Assembly: GCF_021991835.1 (NCBI RefSeq) | Contig: NZ_JAHDAU010000002.1 | Span: forward strand, 310,001 to 374,000 | Direction: 5' to 3' | Length of the DNA stretch: 64,000 nucleotides | Origin: Polaribacter sargassicola | Lineage (GTDB): Bacteria; Bacteroidota; Bacteroidia; Flavobacteriales; Flavobacteriaceae | In this document: positions 19,458 to 29,096 of the stretch, in pieces | Position numbering within the stretch: the stretch's first letter is position 1 | How the letters are laid out: every line of letters starts with the position of its first letter | Translations under genes and position numbers: made by a program | The notes under the pieces: model-generated | The model's input: the letters and a program-made list of their open reading frames with translations, nothing else | What the model was told of the DNA's origin: nothing | The model's database searches: none

Positions 19458-20723
19458 TTGAATTTATTAAAATCTTATATTTCAAATTTTATAAACAGAA
19501 AAGGTAACTATGTTTTTTGGGCTACAATTATTGCCAAAATTTTATCTTTTGTTGCTTCTTGGCTTGCTTTAAGATTAGTACCTAATAATGAACTTGGGGT
19601 TGTACTTTTTGCTTATAATATTATTATTTTTTTAATTCCTATTGGTGGCTTAGGATTACATCAAAGTTTAATAAGATATGGTGCTTTAGCTAAAAGTGAA
19701 GCCGAAAAAAACAATCTTTTTTTATATGTTTTAAAAAAAGGGTTATTAGCTTCAATCATTTTAATTCTATTAATAATTTGTATTTGTTTTTTTATCAATT
19801 TTCAATTTAAAAACACTTATACTTATATTGTTGTTTTATCATTTATTATACTTCCTTCTTTTTTATTAGAGATTATAAGAGCACAATTTAGGCTTCTACA
19901 TAATAACAAAATTTTTGCTTACACCGAATTTTCACAAAGTGTTATTTTATTAATAAGTGTTTTTACTTTAAGCTATTTTTTTAAAGAAGTTGGTTATGCA
20001 ATTGCGTTATTAACTACACCTCTTTTAACTGCTATCTTTTTTCTTAAAAAACTAAACATCAATTATAAATCAAAAATAAAAACACATGTAATAGATTTTT
20101 CTTTTTGGCGATATGGTTTTTTTGCAAGTTTATCTAATGTTGTTACACAACTACTTTTTGCTATAGATATTTTGTTAATTGGGTATTTATTAGAAGACAC
20201 AGAAATGATTACTAATTACAGGTATATTTCTTTAATTCCGTTTAGTCTTTTGTTTTTACCAAGAGTTTTTATTTCAACAGACTTTGTTACATTTACAGAA
20301 AAGATTTATGACAAAAACTATATTGTAAATTATATAAAAAGCTATATGCTTTTTTTCACTTTTGCCAGTCTCTTTTTATTTGCTTTTTGTTGGTTTTTTT
20401 CCACTGAAATTCTATCTCTTTTAGACACTAATTTTGTAAAATATACAGATACTTTTTTAATACTAGTTTTAGGAATTACAGGTATTTATATTCTAAGAGG
20501 ATTGTTTGGTAATTTATTATCATCAATAGGAAAAGCTCACATTAACTACTACATATCTAGTTTTGCGCTTATTCTAAATGTAATTAGCAATTATTATTTA
20601 ATATCTAAATATGGTATAAAAGGTGCTGCAATTACATCTGCTATTCTAATGTGGTTTACTGGTATTATTTCTTTACTTTGGTTTTTTGTTTTGTATAAAA
20701 AAATACTACTTAAAAAAGCTTAA
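19458..20723 (+). CDS. Wzx-like polysaccharide flippase (MATE/MOP superfamily)
   Basis: A 421-residue integral membrane protein with 12-14 hydrophobic segments. It resembles the O-antigen/teichoic-acid flippases of the MOP superfamily (ATIIAKILSFVASWLALRLV, GLHQSLIRYG, the central IDILLIGYLL). It would move lipid-linked glycan units across the inner membrane. The start is a TTG at 19,458, one base after the glycosyltransferase stop codon; no ATG occurs in frame until about residue 240, so a non-ATG start is required. The last 14 bp overlap the convergent acyltransferase-like gene. It is probably cotranscribed with the GT4 gene. Confidence 0.87.
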   Translation: MNLLKSYISNFINRKGNYVFWATIIAKILSFVASWLALRLVPNNELGVVLFAYNIIIFLIPIGGLGLHQSLIRYGALAKSEAEKNNLFLYVLKKGLLASIILILLIICICFFINFQFKNTYTYIVVLSFIILPSFLLEIIRAQFRLLHNNKIFAYTEFSQSVILLISVFTLSYFFKEVGYAIALLTTPLLTAIFFLKKLNINYKSKIKTHVIDFSFWRYGFFASLSNVVTQLLFAIDILLIGYLLEDTEMITNYRYISLIPFSLLFLPRVFISTDFVTFTEKIYDKNYIVNYIKSYMLFFTFASLFLFAFCWFFSTEILSLLDTNFVKYTDTFLILVLGITGIYILRGLFGNLLSSIGKAHINYYISSFALILNVISNYYLISKYGIKGAAITSAILMWFTGIISLLWFFVLYKKILLKKA

Positions 20724-21591
20724 AATTAAAAGGAAAATTTTGATTAATGAATTGATGATACTCTTCTACTTTGGCTCCAAAACCTTTAAAAAAGGTAGCT
20801 GTATTTGGTAAATTACCTCCTTCAAAATCTAAAATAAAATTAGAATTTTCATTTCTTTTAATTACACTTTTAATTAAAAAACTTGCTGCTTGTAGTTTTC
20901 TTCCTTCATTATTAAAAGCAGAAAAGAGATAGGTTATTTTATTATTAGACATTAAAAATACACCTCCACCAATTAATACATCTTCTTTAAAAACACCAAG
21001 AATAAACCCTTTATTTGTTTTTAAAATAGTTTTACAAATCTCTGATAGTTTTTCTGCAGAAAAACCAGCATAATTATAAAACTTATTTTTAATATTAATT
21101 AACTCTAAAATTGTAGTAGTTTTAATACATAAATTATTTTTCTCTCCAACTTTTACTGCATGCTTCCTTCCTTTAGAAAAAGATTTAAAAAGAACCTCAT
21201 AAGAATTATCTAACTTTAAAACATAGTTATTTAAAGGTTGAATATTTTTAAAATTTAAAGAGTTTTCTGCATTAAAATTAAGAGATATTTTTGCAAATCT
21301 ACTACAGATGTTATCAATCATTTTTTTTTGCAAAATCTCTGGCAGATTTTCTTTAGAAAACACACCTAATTGCTGGCAAAAATAAGGTTGACTTACATAT
21401 TTAATTCCGTATTTTTTTTTCCAAGGAATTGGCATTACAGCATTGTAATCATCTAAAACTAAAACATCCCAATTATCAGTAACAATATCTAAATACCAAG
21501 AAAAAGCATAAATTCTAGATTGCACAGATTTTTTTATACAGCTATCATATTTATCAACATTAAGCTCTTTCCTTTTAATATACTTAAGCAT
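20710..21591 (-). CDS. GNAT/FemAB-like acyl- or aminoacyltransferase
   Basis: A 293-residue protein with no signal peptide. The C-terminal half (about residues 130-280) resembles the BioF2/FemAB-type GNAT fold, with KGRKHAVKVGEKN, the core strand FILGVFKEDVLIGGGVFLM, and FDFEGGNLPNTATFFKGFGA-like closing segments. Such proteins transfer acyl or amino-acid groups to envelope sugars or peptidoglycan peptides. It overlaps the flippase gene by 14 bp at the 3' end and lies just after the polysaccharide deacetylase gene on the same strand, so a glycan-modifying role is likely. The exact substrate is unknown. Confidence 0.75.
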   Translation of the reverse strand: MLKYIKRKELNVDKYDSCIKKSVQSRIYAFSWYLDIVTDNWDVLVLDDYNAVMPIPWKKKYGIKYVSQPYFCQQLGVFSKENLPEILQKKMIDNICSRFAKISLNFNAENSLNFKNIQPLNNYVLKLDNSYEVLFKSFSKGRKHAVKVGEKNNLCIKTTTILELINIKNKFYNYAGFSAEKLSEICKTILKTNKGFILGVFKEDVLIGGGVFLMSNNKITYLFSAFNNEGRKLQAASFLIKSVIKRNENSNFILDFEGGNLPNTATFFKGFGAKVEEYHQFINQNFPFNFKLF

Positions 21592-21592
21592 T

Positions 21593-22897
21593 TTAAGAAG
21601 TTGCTATTTTAACCATAGATTCATACAATCTTTTCCATCCTTTCCATCTAGAATAATCACTTAAACTTTCATTATGAAACAAGGTTATAAATGTTCCGTT
21701 TACAGCTTTTACTTCATTTTTAAGATCTCTTATTCTTCCTAAAGATTGCTTGGCCGTTAATTTCATATAATCATTTAAAGTAGTATCCATTACAGCAAAA
21801 GGAAAAACTTTAAGCGGAGTTTGAATTTCGAAATCTAAATCATAAAAATAAAAAGGAGTACATGTGCTTGCTCTAAAACCAACATTACTTGCATATCCCA
21901 TAGAATAATCTTCTTCTATTTCTAAATCGATTAAATTTTGATATGTTTCTGGCAAGCTAAATCTTAAATAATGTTGTCTAGATCTTTGTATTGGAGAGTT
22001 TATAATTTCTTCTAATCGTTTTTTCTCTTTTTTTAAAAGCAACACATTATTCATTGTAAAGTAAGATGGATGCAAACCTACTTTTGCATAATCTACCATT
22101 TCTTTAATTAATAGTTTATATTTTCTTTTAGAGGCTGATATATTTGTATCAAAAGTGGTATAATTTCCTATTAAAAAGAAGAAAATTGTTTTTATATCTT
22201 GATCTTTTTTTACTTTTAAAATTCGATAATAAGTATCAAAAGGATCTCTTTTAATGTTAAATGTTACCGCAAAACGTGTCCAAACGTTTAATAATCTTAA
22301 ATTAAATAAATCGGTAAGAAAGCCACCTACACTTCTTACCAAACTTTTGTGTTTGTATGCATAAGCATTATCAATATCAACAGTAGAAATAAACTTATAT
22401 TCTCTTTTTTGATAATCATAATCAGGAAATTTTTCTTTTAAAGCATCTAAAAATTTGTAAGTCCAAATATCTATAACCGGTTTTTCTAAAAAATGATGTT
22501 TATACGCTAAACTTTGTTCTGCAGTATAACGCCCATGAACATCTTTTACATGTGGTAAATATTCTTCGTATCTAGAAATTAAGTAAAAACTTGCCGCAAA
22601 AATATCATAAGGTATAGATGATTTTGGTCCTGCTTTAAAAAAACACGGAATATCATCCCATTTTTGCACAATAATTTCCATATCGTTAACACCTTGTTCA
22701 AATAACAAATCGTTACTTTTTAAGAAAAACTCATTCCCTAAAGGATTTTTTGTATAAGATAACTTTGGTCCATTATACGCTACAAACTCTTCTATTTTAG
22801 AAGTAAAGTTTACCTTAATTAATAAAGTTCTGGTAAGTATATGTTTAAAAATATAACGAACTCTAGGAGTAATTTTATGTGTGTAAACTAATATCAT
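21593..22897 (-). CDS. Polysaccharide deacetylase family protein
   Basis: The frame opens at 22,975, directly against the radC stop, but the conserved start MILVYTHKITPRVRYIF points to the ATG at 22,897, giving 434 residues. The N-terminal 150 residues form an alpha/beta region typical of Bacteroidota deacetylases (often labelled DUF7033). The NodB-like domain follows, with the metal site in STVDIDNAYAYK and the histidine motif in LHPSYFTMNN. It would remove acetyl groups from a surface glycan. It precedes the FemAB-like gene by one base and is probably cotranscribed with it. Confidence 0.85.
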   Translation of the reverse strand: MILVYTHKITPRVRYIFKHILTRTLLIKVNFTSKIEEFVAYNGPKLSYTKNPLGNEFFLKSNDLLFEQGVNDMEIIVQKWDDIPCFFKAGPKSSIPYDIFAASFYLISRYEEYLPHVKDVHGRYTAEQSLAYKHHFLEKPVIDIWTYKFLDALKEKFPDYDYQKREYKFISTVDIDNAYAYKHKSLVRSVGGFLTDLFNLRLLNVWTRFAVTFNIKRDPFDTYYRILKVKKDQDIKTIFFFLIGNYTTFDTNISASKRKYKLLIKEMVDYAKVGLHPSYFTMNNVLLLKKEKKRLEEIINSPIQRSRQHYLRFSLPETYQNLIDLEIEEDYSMGYASNVGFRASTCTPFYFYDLDFEIQTPLKVFPFAVMDTTLNDYMKLTAKQSLGRIRDLKNEVKAVNGTFITLFHNESLSDYSRWKGWKRLYESMVKIATS

Positions 22898-22975
22898 TTT
22901 TTCAGTTTTCAGCTTTAGTATTCTGTAGTAATTTAAAATAATCTCTTTGCTGATTACTTCTACTAATAATTGCAA

Positions 22976-23662
22976 CTAAAGCAACCCATCATCTGCAAAG
23001 CTAAAGTACGCTTTTTCAGTAATAATTAAATGATCGAGCAATTTTATATCTAACGTGTTTCCGGCTTCTTTAATTTTATTAGTTATTTGTTTATCGGCAT
23101 TACTTGGTTGTAATTTACCTGATGGATGATTATGACAAACAATTAATGCTACCGAAGAAAGCTCAAAAGCTCTTTTAAAAAGAATTCTAACATCTACAAC
23201 TGTTGCTGTTAAGCCACCTTTGCTTATTTGGCTTTTAGCTAAAACTTTATTAGAATTATTTAAAAATAATACCCAAAATTCTTCGTGTTCTAAATCTCCA
23301 ATAATAGGTTGCATTACATTAAAAACAGCTTTACTACTAGTAATTTTAGGTTTTACTAAAGCCGCTTCTAATTGGCGTCTTTTTCCTATTTCTAAAGCAG
23401 TAATAATTGCAATTGCCTTTGCTTCTCCTATTCCATTAAAAGTTGTTAATTTTTCTACAGATAATTTTGCAAGTTCATTAATATTTCCATCAACAGATTG
23501 TAAAATTCTTTTAGATAAAGCTACAGCGCTTTCTTTTCTGTTACCAGAACCTATTAAAATTGCTATTAATTCTGCATCAGAAAGAGATGCTTTTCCTTTT
23601 GCCAACAACTTTTCTCTTGGTCTATCATCTAAAGCCCAAGATTTAATGGTTAACTTTTCCAT
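22976..23662 (-). CDS. radC: RadC-family JAMM protein
   Basis: A 228-residue RadC protein. Residues 1-100 carry the UPF0758 N-terminal region with a helix-hairpin-helix (LTTFNGIGEAKAIAII). Residues 105-228 form the JAB/MPN-like domain with the metal motif VCHNHPSG (His177, His179) and Asp190, and the conserved end HLIITEKAYFSFADDGLL. Despite the name, a DNA-repair role is not established for the family; many copies associate with mobile DNA, but this one lies among ordinary chromosomal genes. The ATG at 23,662 is the conserved MEKLTIKSWA start. Confidence 0.93.
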   Translation of the reverse strand: MEKLTIKSWALDDRPREKLLAKGKASLSDAELIAILIGSGNRKESAVALSKRILQSVDGNINELAKLSVEKLTTFNGIGEAKAIAIITALEIGKRRQLEAALVKPKITSSKAVFNVMQPIIGDLEHEEFWVLFLNNSNKVLAKSQISKGGLTATVVDVRILFKRAFELSSVALIVCHNHPSGKLQPSNADKQITNKIKEAGNTLDIKLLDHLIITEKAYFSFADDGLL

Positions 23663-23710
23663 TTCTTTTTTTATAAATGTACAAAAATGAAAATTAACCT
23701 CTTTTTATAG

Positions 23711-25990
23711 TTAAGCTCTGCCTTTTAATTGATTTAAAAAACTTTTATATTCTTGATTATTTGGGTACAATTCTACCAGTCTATAGGCTATGTTTATTGC
23801 TTTTTCTGTTTGGTTATTTTTAGCGTACAAATATGCTAAGGCATACAATAAGTTTTCATTAGTTGCATCTACTTTTAAACCTGCAAAAAAAGTTTTTTCA
23901 CTCTTTACAAAATCTTCTTGCTTATCATACAACAAACCTAAATTATAAAAAACACGAATGTTTGTAGGCATCTTTTTTAAGGCTTTTTCTAACTGAACAA
24001 TAGCTTCATCTGTTCTACTTAATTCTGCATACATTAGAGCTAAAGAGTAATAAACAGGTCCATATTCTGGTTCTTGCTCAATTACTGTTTTAAAAGCATT
24101 CTCTGCTTTTTCATATTGTCTATTATTATAATATAATGTAGCAAGATTTAACCTTACCTGGTTATTTATATTATCTATTGCCAACGCACTCTCAAAAGAT
24201 GCAATTGCTTTTTCTATATCACCTTGTTTTAGGTAATAATTACCTTTTTTCATTCTCGTTCCTACAAAATCAGAATTTGTTTTTAAATGTAAAAAAAACT
24301 CTTCTTTAACTTTGCTGTAACTCACTTTATAAACTTCTGGTATTGCTGCTTCTGCTACTCCTGCTAAACCAAAAAAAGCTTTTATCCTTACAGTTCTTTT
24401 AGGATCTTCTAATAAAGGTAAAAAATAAGAAGTATAATCTGTAGTATTTATAGTACTTAAAACATCTACTGTTGCTCCTCTTACCAAAGCAGATTCATCA
24501 TTTAACAAAGCTATATATTGCTCTACAAAATTTTGTGCATTGTAATTTGATAAGACTTTAGATGCAGAGGCTCTAATTATTTCTGGTTGATGAGTATCAT
24601 TCATTAACTCAATTAAACCGACATGTGCATTTGGTTGCATTGTAATACCTGGCGCTAATTTTTCTGAAAAATGAATTGAATCTACTTCTCCAAATAGTTT
24701 TTTAAAATTTTCTGCTGCCCAAGCATTATCTTTATCTTTATGACAATCTGTACATGCATTAGAATTACCATATTTAACACTTAAATCTGGTCTTGGTATT
24801 CTAAAACTATGGTCTCTTCTAAAATCGTTACCCATATAAAACTTACCCGTCATGTGGCAGTTTATACATTTTGATGATTCTGTATTTGGTTGATGAAAAT
24901 GATGCTCTGTTGTATCATATTTTTCTGGAACATGGCATTGAGCACACAATTTATTTCCATCATATTTTAACTTTAATGTATGTGCATCGTGGCAATTAGT
25001 ACATGTTACGCCATTATTATACATTTTACTTTGTAAAAAAGATCCGTAAACATAATCTTCATCTAAAATTTGTCCGTCTGGCTCATACAATCCTCCTTCT
25101 ATTAATTGCGGAAAATAATGATCTAACATTGTTCCTTCAAAATTAAAAGTTGCAGAATACTGTTCTCTTCTCATATGACAACGCGCACATTGATCTACCA
25201 ATTCTTTTGGTGAGGTTTCTGTTGTCATTTGAAAAGTTCCGTTTGCTACATAATCTTCTCCTAATTCATTTACATTTGTCACATGTTCTTGTCCTGGTCC
25301 GTGGCAAGCTTCACAATTTACATTAATAATTGCAAACTTTGTATCATAGCTATGTGTTGCTTCATCATAATTTTTTCTAACATTTGTAGAATGGCAATCG
25401 GCACACATATTATTCCAATTTAAACCACCTCTAGACCAATGTAACCATTCTGAATGTACAATTTTAAAATCTGGATATAAATCGAACCATTTATTTTTAA
25501 CAGAATCCCAAGCGGTTCTTAAACATTGGTAATGTCCGTCAGGAAATTGAACAATGTATTGCTGTAAAGGAGTTACACCAAAAGTGTAAACAATTTTATA
25601 ATCGTGATATTTACCATCTGGTCCTTCTGTATTTACATAAAAATTATTTTCTTTTTTAAAAAAGTGAGACGTTACACCTTGGCTAGTAAATTTTTGATTA
25701 TTAAAATTTCCTAAAATAGAAGTGCTATCTGCAATTTGCATTGCTTTATCGTGATCGGAACCTTGCCAACTTTTAAATTGTTCTTGATGACATTCTTTAC
25801 ATTTTTGATCGCCAAGAAAATGATTATCTGGTATTATTTTACCCGAAAGAAAAACACCTGCATCTTTTGATACTTCTTTGTAATTATCGCTTTTTTTTCC
25901 ACATGAAAAAATAAAAGTAATTGTTATTAAGGTAAAAAAAAGTAATTTTATTTTAAAAAAATACGAAGGATTATGCTTTTTTAATTTCAC
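23711..25990 (-). CDS. Octaheme cytochrome c lipoprotein with HEAT-like and TPR repeats
   Basis: A 759-residue lipoprotein. The start is GTG; no ATG precedes the lipobox, which ends at Cys30 (ITFIFSC). Eight CxxCH heme c sites follow (CKECH, CADCH, CEACH, CARCH, CTNCH, CAQCH, CINCH, CTDCH) within about residues 57-410. HEAT-like repeats occupy roughly 450-560, and three to four TPRs lie at about 570-750 (NLATLYYNNRQYEKAENAF, VFYNLGLLYDKQEDF). Multiheme proteins of this build are periplasmic electron-transfer or oxidoreductase subunits, sometimes related to cytochrome c554 or nitrite-reducing proteins. The electron partner is not encoded nearby. It is a single gene. Confidence 0.9.
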   Translation of the reverse strand: MKLKKHNPSYFFKIKLLFFTLITITFIFSCGKKSDNYKEVSKDAGVFLSGKIIPDNHFLGDQKCKECHQEQFKSWQGSDHDKAMQIADSTSILGNFNNQKFTSQGVTSHFFKKENNFYVNTEGPDGKYHDYKIVYTFGVTPLQQYIVQFPDGHYQCLRTAWDSVKNKWFDLYPDFKIVHSEWLHWSRGGLNWNNMCADCHSTNVRKNYDEATHSYDTKFAIINVNCEACHGPGQEHVTNVNELGEDYVANGTFQMTTETSPKELVDQCARCHMRREQYSATFNFEGTMLDHYFPQLIEGGLYEPDGQILDEDYVYGSFLQSKMYNNGVTCTNCHDAHTLKLKYDGNKLCAQCHVPEKYDTTEHHFHQPNTESSKCINCHMTGKFYMGNDFRRDHSFRIPRPDLSVKYGNSNACTDCHKDKDNAWAAENFKKLFGEVDSIHFSEKLAPGITMQPNAHVGLIELMNDTHQPEIIRASASKVLSNYNAQNFVEQYIALLNDESALVRGATVDVLSTINTTDYTSYFLPLLEDPKRTVRIKAFFGLAGVAEAAIPEVYKVSYSKVKEEFFLHLKTNSDFVGTRMKKGNYYLKQGDIEKAIASFESALAIDNINNQVRLNLATLYYNNRQYEKAENAFKTVIEQEPEYGPVYYSLALMYAELSRTDEAIVQLEKALKKMPTNIRVFYNLGLLYDKQEDFVKSEKTFFAGLKVDATNENLLYALAYLYAKNNQTEKAINIAYRLVELYPNNQEYKSFLNQLKGRA

Positions 25991-26126
25991 AAAGAAAAGA
26001 GGTTTTGTATATTGTAAGGGTAAATTTAGAATTTCTTTCTGCGCTAAAAAAAGATATTTATCATTTTTTTTGAAGAAAAATAAGAAAAGGTTGATTCAAT
26101 CATACAAAATTGAAAATTAACATTTT

Positions 26127-26159
26127 TTTGTATTTAGATAGAAACTCTTTATATCTTTG
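26127..26159 (+). promoter_or_regulatory. Promoter of trkA-trkH
   Basis: A TTTG at 26,127-26,130, a 21-bp spacer, and TATCTTTG at 26,152-26,159 match both parts of the Bacteroidota sigma-ABfr promoter (TTTG at -33, TAnnTTTG at -7). The start codon is 23 bp beyond. Confidence 0.7.
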
Positions 26160-26182
26160 GCAATTAATCTATTTTTAAAACT

Positions 26183-27529
26183 ATGAAAATTATCATAGCA
26201 GGAGCAGGAGACGTTGGTTTTCATTTAGCTAAGCTTCTTTCTTACGAATCTCAAGACACTTACATTATAGACTTTGATGGAGTAAAGCTAGAATATCTTA
26301 ACAATCATTTAGATGTTATCACTAAAAAAGGGGACGCTACTTCTATTAAATTACTAAAAGAAATTGGTATTGAGTCTGCAGATTTATTAATTGCTGTTAC
26401 AGATAGCCAAAATACCAATTTTACCATTTCTGTAATTGGTAAATCTTTAGGTGCTAAAAAAACAATTGCAAGGATAGATAACCCAGAGTTTTTAGACAAT
26501 TGCGAGGTAGATTTTAAAAAGTTTGGATTAGACTTTATGATTTCTCCACAAGAATTAGCTGCAAATGAAATTAAAATGTTGCTAAATCAGTCTTCTTTTA
26601 ATGATACTGTTGCTTTTGAAAGTGGTCTTTTTAATGTTATGGGAACTCCTTTAACTTACAAATCTCAAATAATAGATTTAACAGTTAAAGAGGCAAAAGA
26701 AAGGTTTTCTAATATAGATTATGTAACAATTGCTATTAAAAGACAGGGTATTTCTCAAACAATTATACCAAGAGGAGATACTACTTATCAAATTGGAGAT
26801 CAAGTTTATTTTTGTGTACCAAACTATAGTTTAAAAGAACTTTATCCTATTATTGGTAAACCAAGAATAAATATTAAAAATGTAATGATTCTTGGAGGAA
26901 GTAGTATTGGCGAAAAAACGGCGCGTAATCTTTGTAAGAGTAATTTTAACGTAAAACTGATTGAAAAAAACAAAGAAAAAGCAGAAATTTTAGCAGAAGA
27001 TTTAAATAATACTCTTGTTATTAATGGTGATGGTAGAAATTTAGAATTATTAGAAGAAGAAAATATTAGAGAAACCGATGCATTTATTGCTGTTACCGGA
27101 AACTCTGAAACAAATATAATGTCTTGTTTAGTAGCTAAATCTAAAGGTGTTAAAAAAACCATTGCATTAGTTGAAAACATGGATTATATTGGTATTTCTC
27201 AAACAATCGGAATTCAATCTTTAATTAATAAAAAACTAATTGCAGCTAGTAATATTTTTAAACACATTAGAGAAGGAGAAATTATTGCTTTAGCTAATTT
27301 ACATAATATAGATGCAGAAGTTCTTGAGTTTGAAGTACAAGCCGGCGCAAAAGTAACTAAACATCCTATTAGAGATTTAAAGTTTCCTAGAGAAGCAATT
27401 TTTGGTGGTATTATTAGAGATGAAAAAGCTATTATGGCTTCTGGTAATCTACAAATTAAAATAGGAGATAAAGTAATTGTATTTTGCTTACCTGAAGCTA
27501 TAAAATCTTTAGAAAAATTATTTAATTAA
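26183..27529 (+). CDS. trkA: Trk potassium uptake regulatory subunit TrkA
   Basis: A 448-residue cytoplasmic peripheral protein with two RCK units. Each has a Rossmann NAD-binding domain (MKIIIAGAGDVGFHLAKLL at the start and NVMILGGSSIGEKTARNL at about residue 233) followed by a TrkA-C domain. The acidic ends of the second strands (YIIDFD, KLIEKN) fit NAD(H) binding. TrkA gates TrkH in response to nucleotide state. The trkH gene starts 4 bp after its stop codon, giving an operon with a clear promoter upstream. The gene looks complete and ordinary. Confidence 0.96.
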   Translation: MKIIIAGAGDVGFHLAKLLSYESQDTYIIDFDGVKLEYLNNHLDVITKKGDATSIKLLKEIGIESADLLIAVTDSQNTNFTISVIGKSLGAKKTIARIDNPEFLDNCEVDFKKFGLDFMISPQELAANEIKMLLNQSSFNDTVAFESGLFNVMGTPLTYKSQIIDLTVKEAKERFSNIDYVTIAIKRQGISQTIIPRGDTTYQIGDQVYFCVPNYSLKELYPIIGKPRINIKNVMILGGSSIGEKTARNLCKSNFNVKLIEKNKEKAEILAEDLNNTLVINGDGRNLELLEEENIRETDAFIAVTGNSETNIMSCLVAKSKGVKKTIALVENMDYIGISQTIGIQSLINKKLIAASNIFKHIREGEIIALANLHNIDAEVLEFEVQAGAKVTKHPIRDLKFPREAIFGGIIRDEKAIMASGNLQIKIGDKVIVFCLPEAIKSLEKLFN

Positions 27530-27533
27530 ATTA

Positions 27534-29033
27534 ATGGGATCTTTAAATACCAAAATAATATTTCGTTTTCTAGGCATTACAGCTATCTTGAATGGACTTT
27601 TTATGTTTCTGGCATTTCCTTTTAGTGTTTTTCATGACGAAGCTGCAAAATGGGGAATTTTAAATGCCGGTTTTGTTACCGAAATTATAGGAATGTTACT
27701 TTTCTTTTTTAACAAACCTAAAAGTACAATCATTCAAAAAAAAGAAGGTTATTTAATTGTAACTCTTGGGTGGCTAACACTTTCTTTTACAGGAATGTTA
27801 CCTTATTTGTTTTCTGAAACAATACCCAACGTAACCGATGCTTTTTTTGAAACAATTTCTGGATATTCTACCACAGGTTCCTCTATTTTAAATGATATAG
27901 AAGCAATGCCTAAAGGAATTTTATTTTGGAGAAGTGCAACACATTGGATTGGTGGTATGGGAATTATTGTACTTACAATTGCAATTTTGCCTTTATTAGG
28001 TATTGGTGGTATGCAGCTTTTTATGGCAGAAGCACCAGGGCCCTCTGCAGACAAATTACACCCAAGAATAACAGACACAGCAAAACGATTGTATTTAATT
28101 TATGTTATACTAACACTTGTTCAGTTTTTATTGTTAAAAGTTGCTGGTATGACTTGGTTTGATGCAATAAACCATGCAATGGCTACAATGAGTACTGGTG
28201 GGTTTTCAACCAAAAACAGTAGCGTAGCATTTTATAATAACATGCCTTTTGTACAGTATATAATTATCTTTTTTATGTTAATAGCAGGTTCTAACTTTGT
28301 ATTAACATATTTTGCTTTAAAAGGAAAATTTAAAAAGGTTTTTGAAAGTGAAGAGTTTAAATATTACTTTTTTGGAACATTAATTGTTTCTGCTGTAATT
28401 GCCTTTATAATCATTTTTTATCAAGATCCTAATTTACAAACTACTATAGATCATCCGATGATTTACGGTAAAGTAGAAAGTGCTATTAGACATTCTTTAT
28501 TTATGGTACTTTCTGTAGTTACAACTACTGGTTTTGTTAGTGCAGATTTTACTATGTGGCATTTCTTTATAACAGGTATTTTCTTTGCCTTATTTTTTAC
28601 TGGAGGTTCTGCAGGTTCTACTAGTGGTGGTATAAAAATAGTTAGACATATTATAATGCTAAAAAACAGTTTTTTAGAATTTAAAAAAGCTTTACATCCT
28701 AATGCTATTATACCGGTAAGGCATGATGGTAAAGCGGTAAGCCATAATATTGTTTTTAACATATTATCGTTCTTTATCATTTATATGTTAATCTTTATTA
28801 TGTCTTCTGTAATACTTACTCTATTTGGGTTAGATTTTATGTCTGCCCTTGGTGCTGCAGCTTCATCTTTGGGTAATATTGGTCCTGCAATTGGTTCTGT
28901 AAGTCCTGTTAATAGTTTTGCACACTTATCTGATGCTGCAAAATGGTTTTGTTCTTTTTTAATGCTAATCGGTCGTTTAGAACTATTTACCGTACTTATT
29001 TTATTTACTCCTTTTTTCTGGAGAAAAAATTAA
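27534..29033 (+). CDS. trkH: Trk potassium transporter TrkH
   Basis: A 499-residue inner-membrane K+ transporter of the TrkH/KtrB family. Selectivity-filter loops are visible in four pseudo-repeats: YSTTGSSI, MSTGGFST, TTTGFVSA and SLGNIGPA. The intramembrane-loop region GGSAGSTSGGIKIVR is conserved. About 10-12 hydrophobic helices fit the family. It works with TrkA, encoded 4 bp upstream, to bring in potassium. A terminator follows directly. Confidence 0.96.
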   Translation: MGSLNTKIIFRFLGITAILNGLFMFLAFPFSVFHDEAAKWGILNAGFVTEIIGMLLFFFNKPKSTIIQKKEGYLIVTLGWLTLSFTGMLPYLFSETIPNVTDAFFETISGYSTTGSSILNDIEAMPKGILFWRSATHWIGGMGIIVLTIAILPLLGIGGMQLFMAEAPGPSADKLHPRITDTAKRLYLIYVILTLVQFLLLKVAGMTWFDAINHAMATMSTGGFSTKNSSVAFYNNMPFVQYIIIFFMLIAGSNFVLTYFALKGKFKKVFESEEFKYYFFGTLIVSAVIAFIIIFYQDPNLQTTIDHPMIYGKVESAIRHSLFMVLSVVTTTGFVSADFTMWHFFITGIFFALFFTGGSAGSTSGGIKIVRHIIMLKNSFLEFKKALHPNAIIPVRHDGKAVSHNIVFNILSFFIIYMLIFIMSSVILTLFGLDFMSALGAAASSLGNIGPAIGSVSPVNSFAHLSDAAKWFCSFLMLIGRLELFTVLILFTPFFWRKN

Positions 29034-29035
29034 AC

Positions 29036-29070
29036 AAAAAAGCTCTAAATTTAAATTTAGAGCTTTTTTT
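29036..29070. terminator. Bidirectional terminator between trkH and mpl
   Basis: The perfect stem AGCTCTAAATTT / AAATTTAGAGCT is flanked by A and T runs, between convergent genes. Confidence 0.9.
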
Positions 29071-29096
29071 GTATTTATAATATTTTAATTAGAATT

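Noticed and set aside
22898..22975. Extension of the polysaccharide deacetylase to the radC stop codon
   Set aside because: The conserved N-terminus starts at MILVYTHK (22,897); the extra residues look like untranslated DNA.
23220..23690. 156-codon plus-strand frame opposite radC
   Set aside because: It is fully antisense to RadC, whose JAMM motif and family match are clear; composition is that of a reverse-frame shadow.
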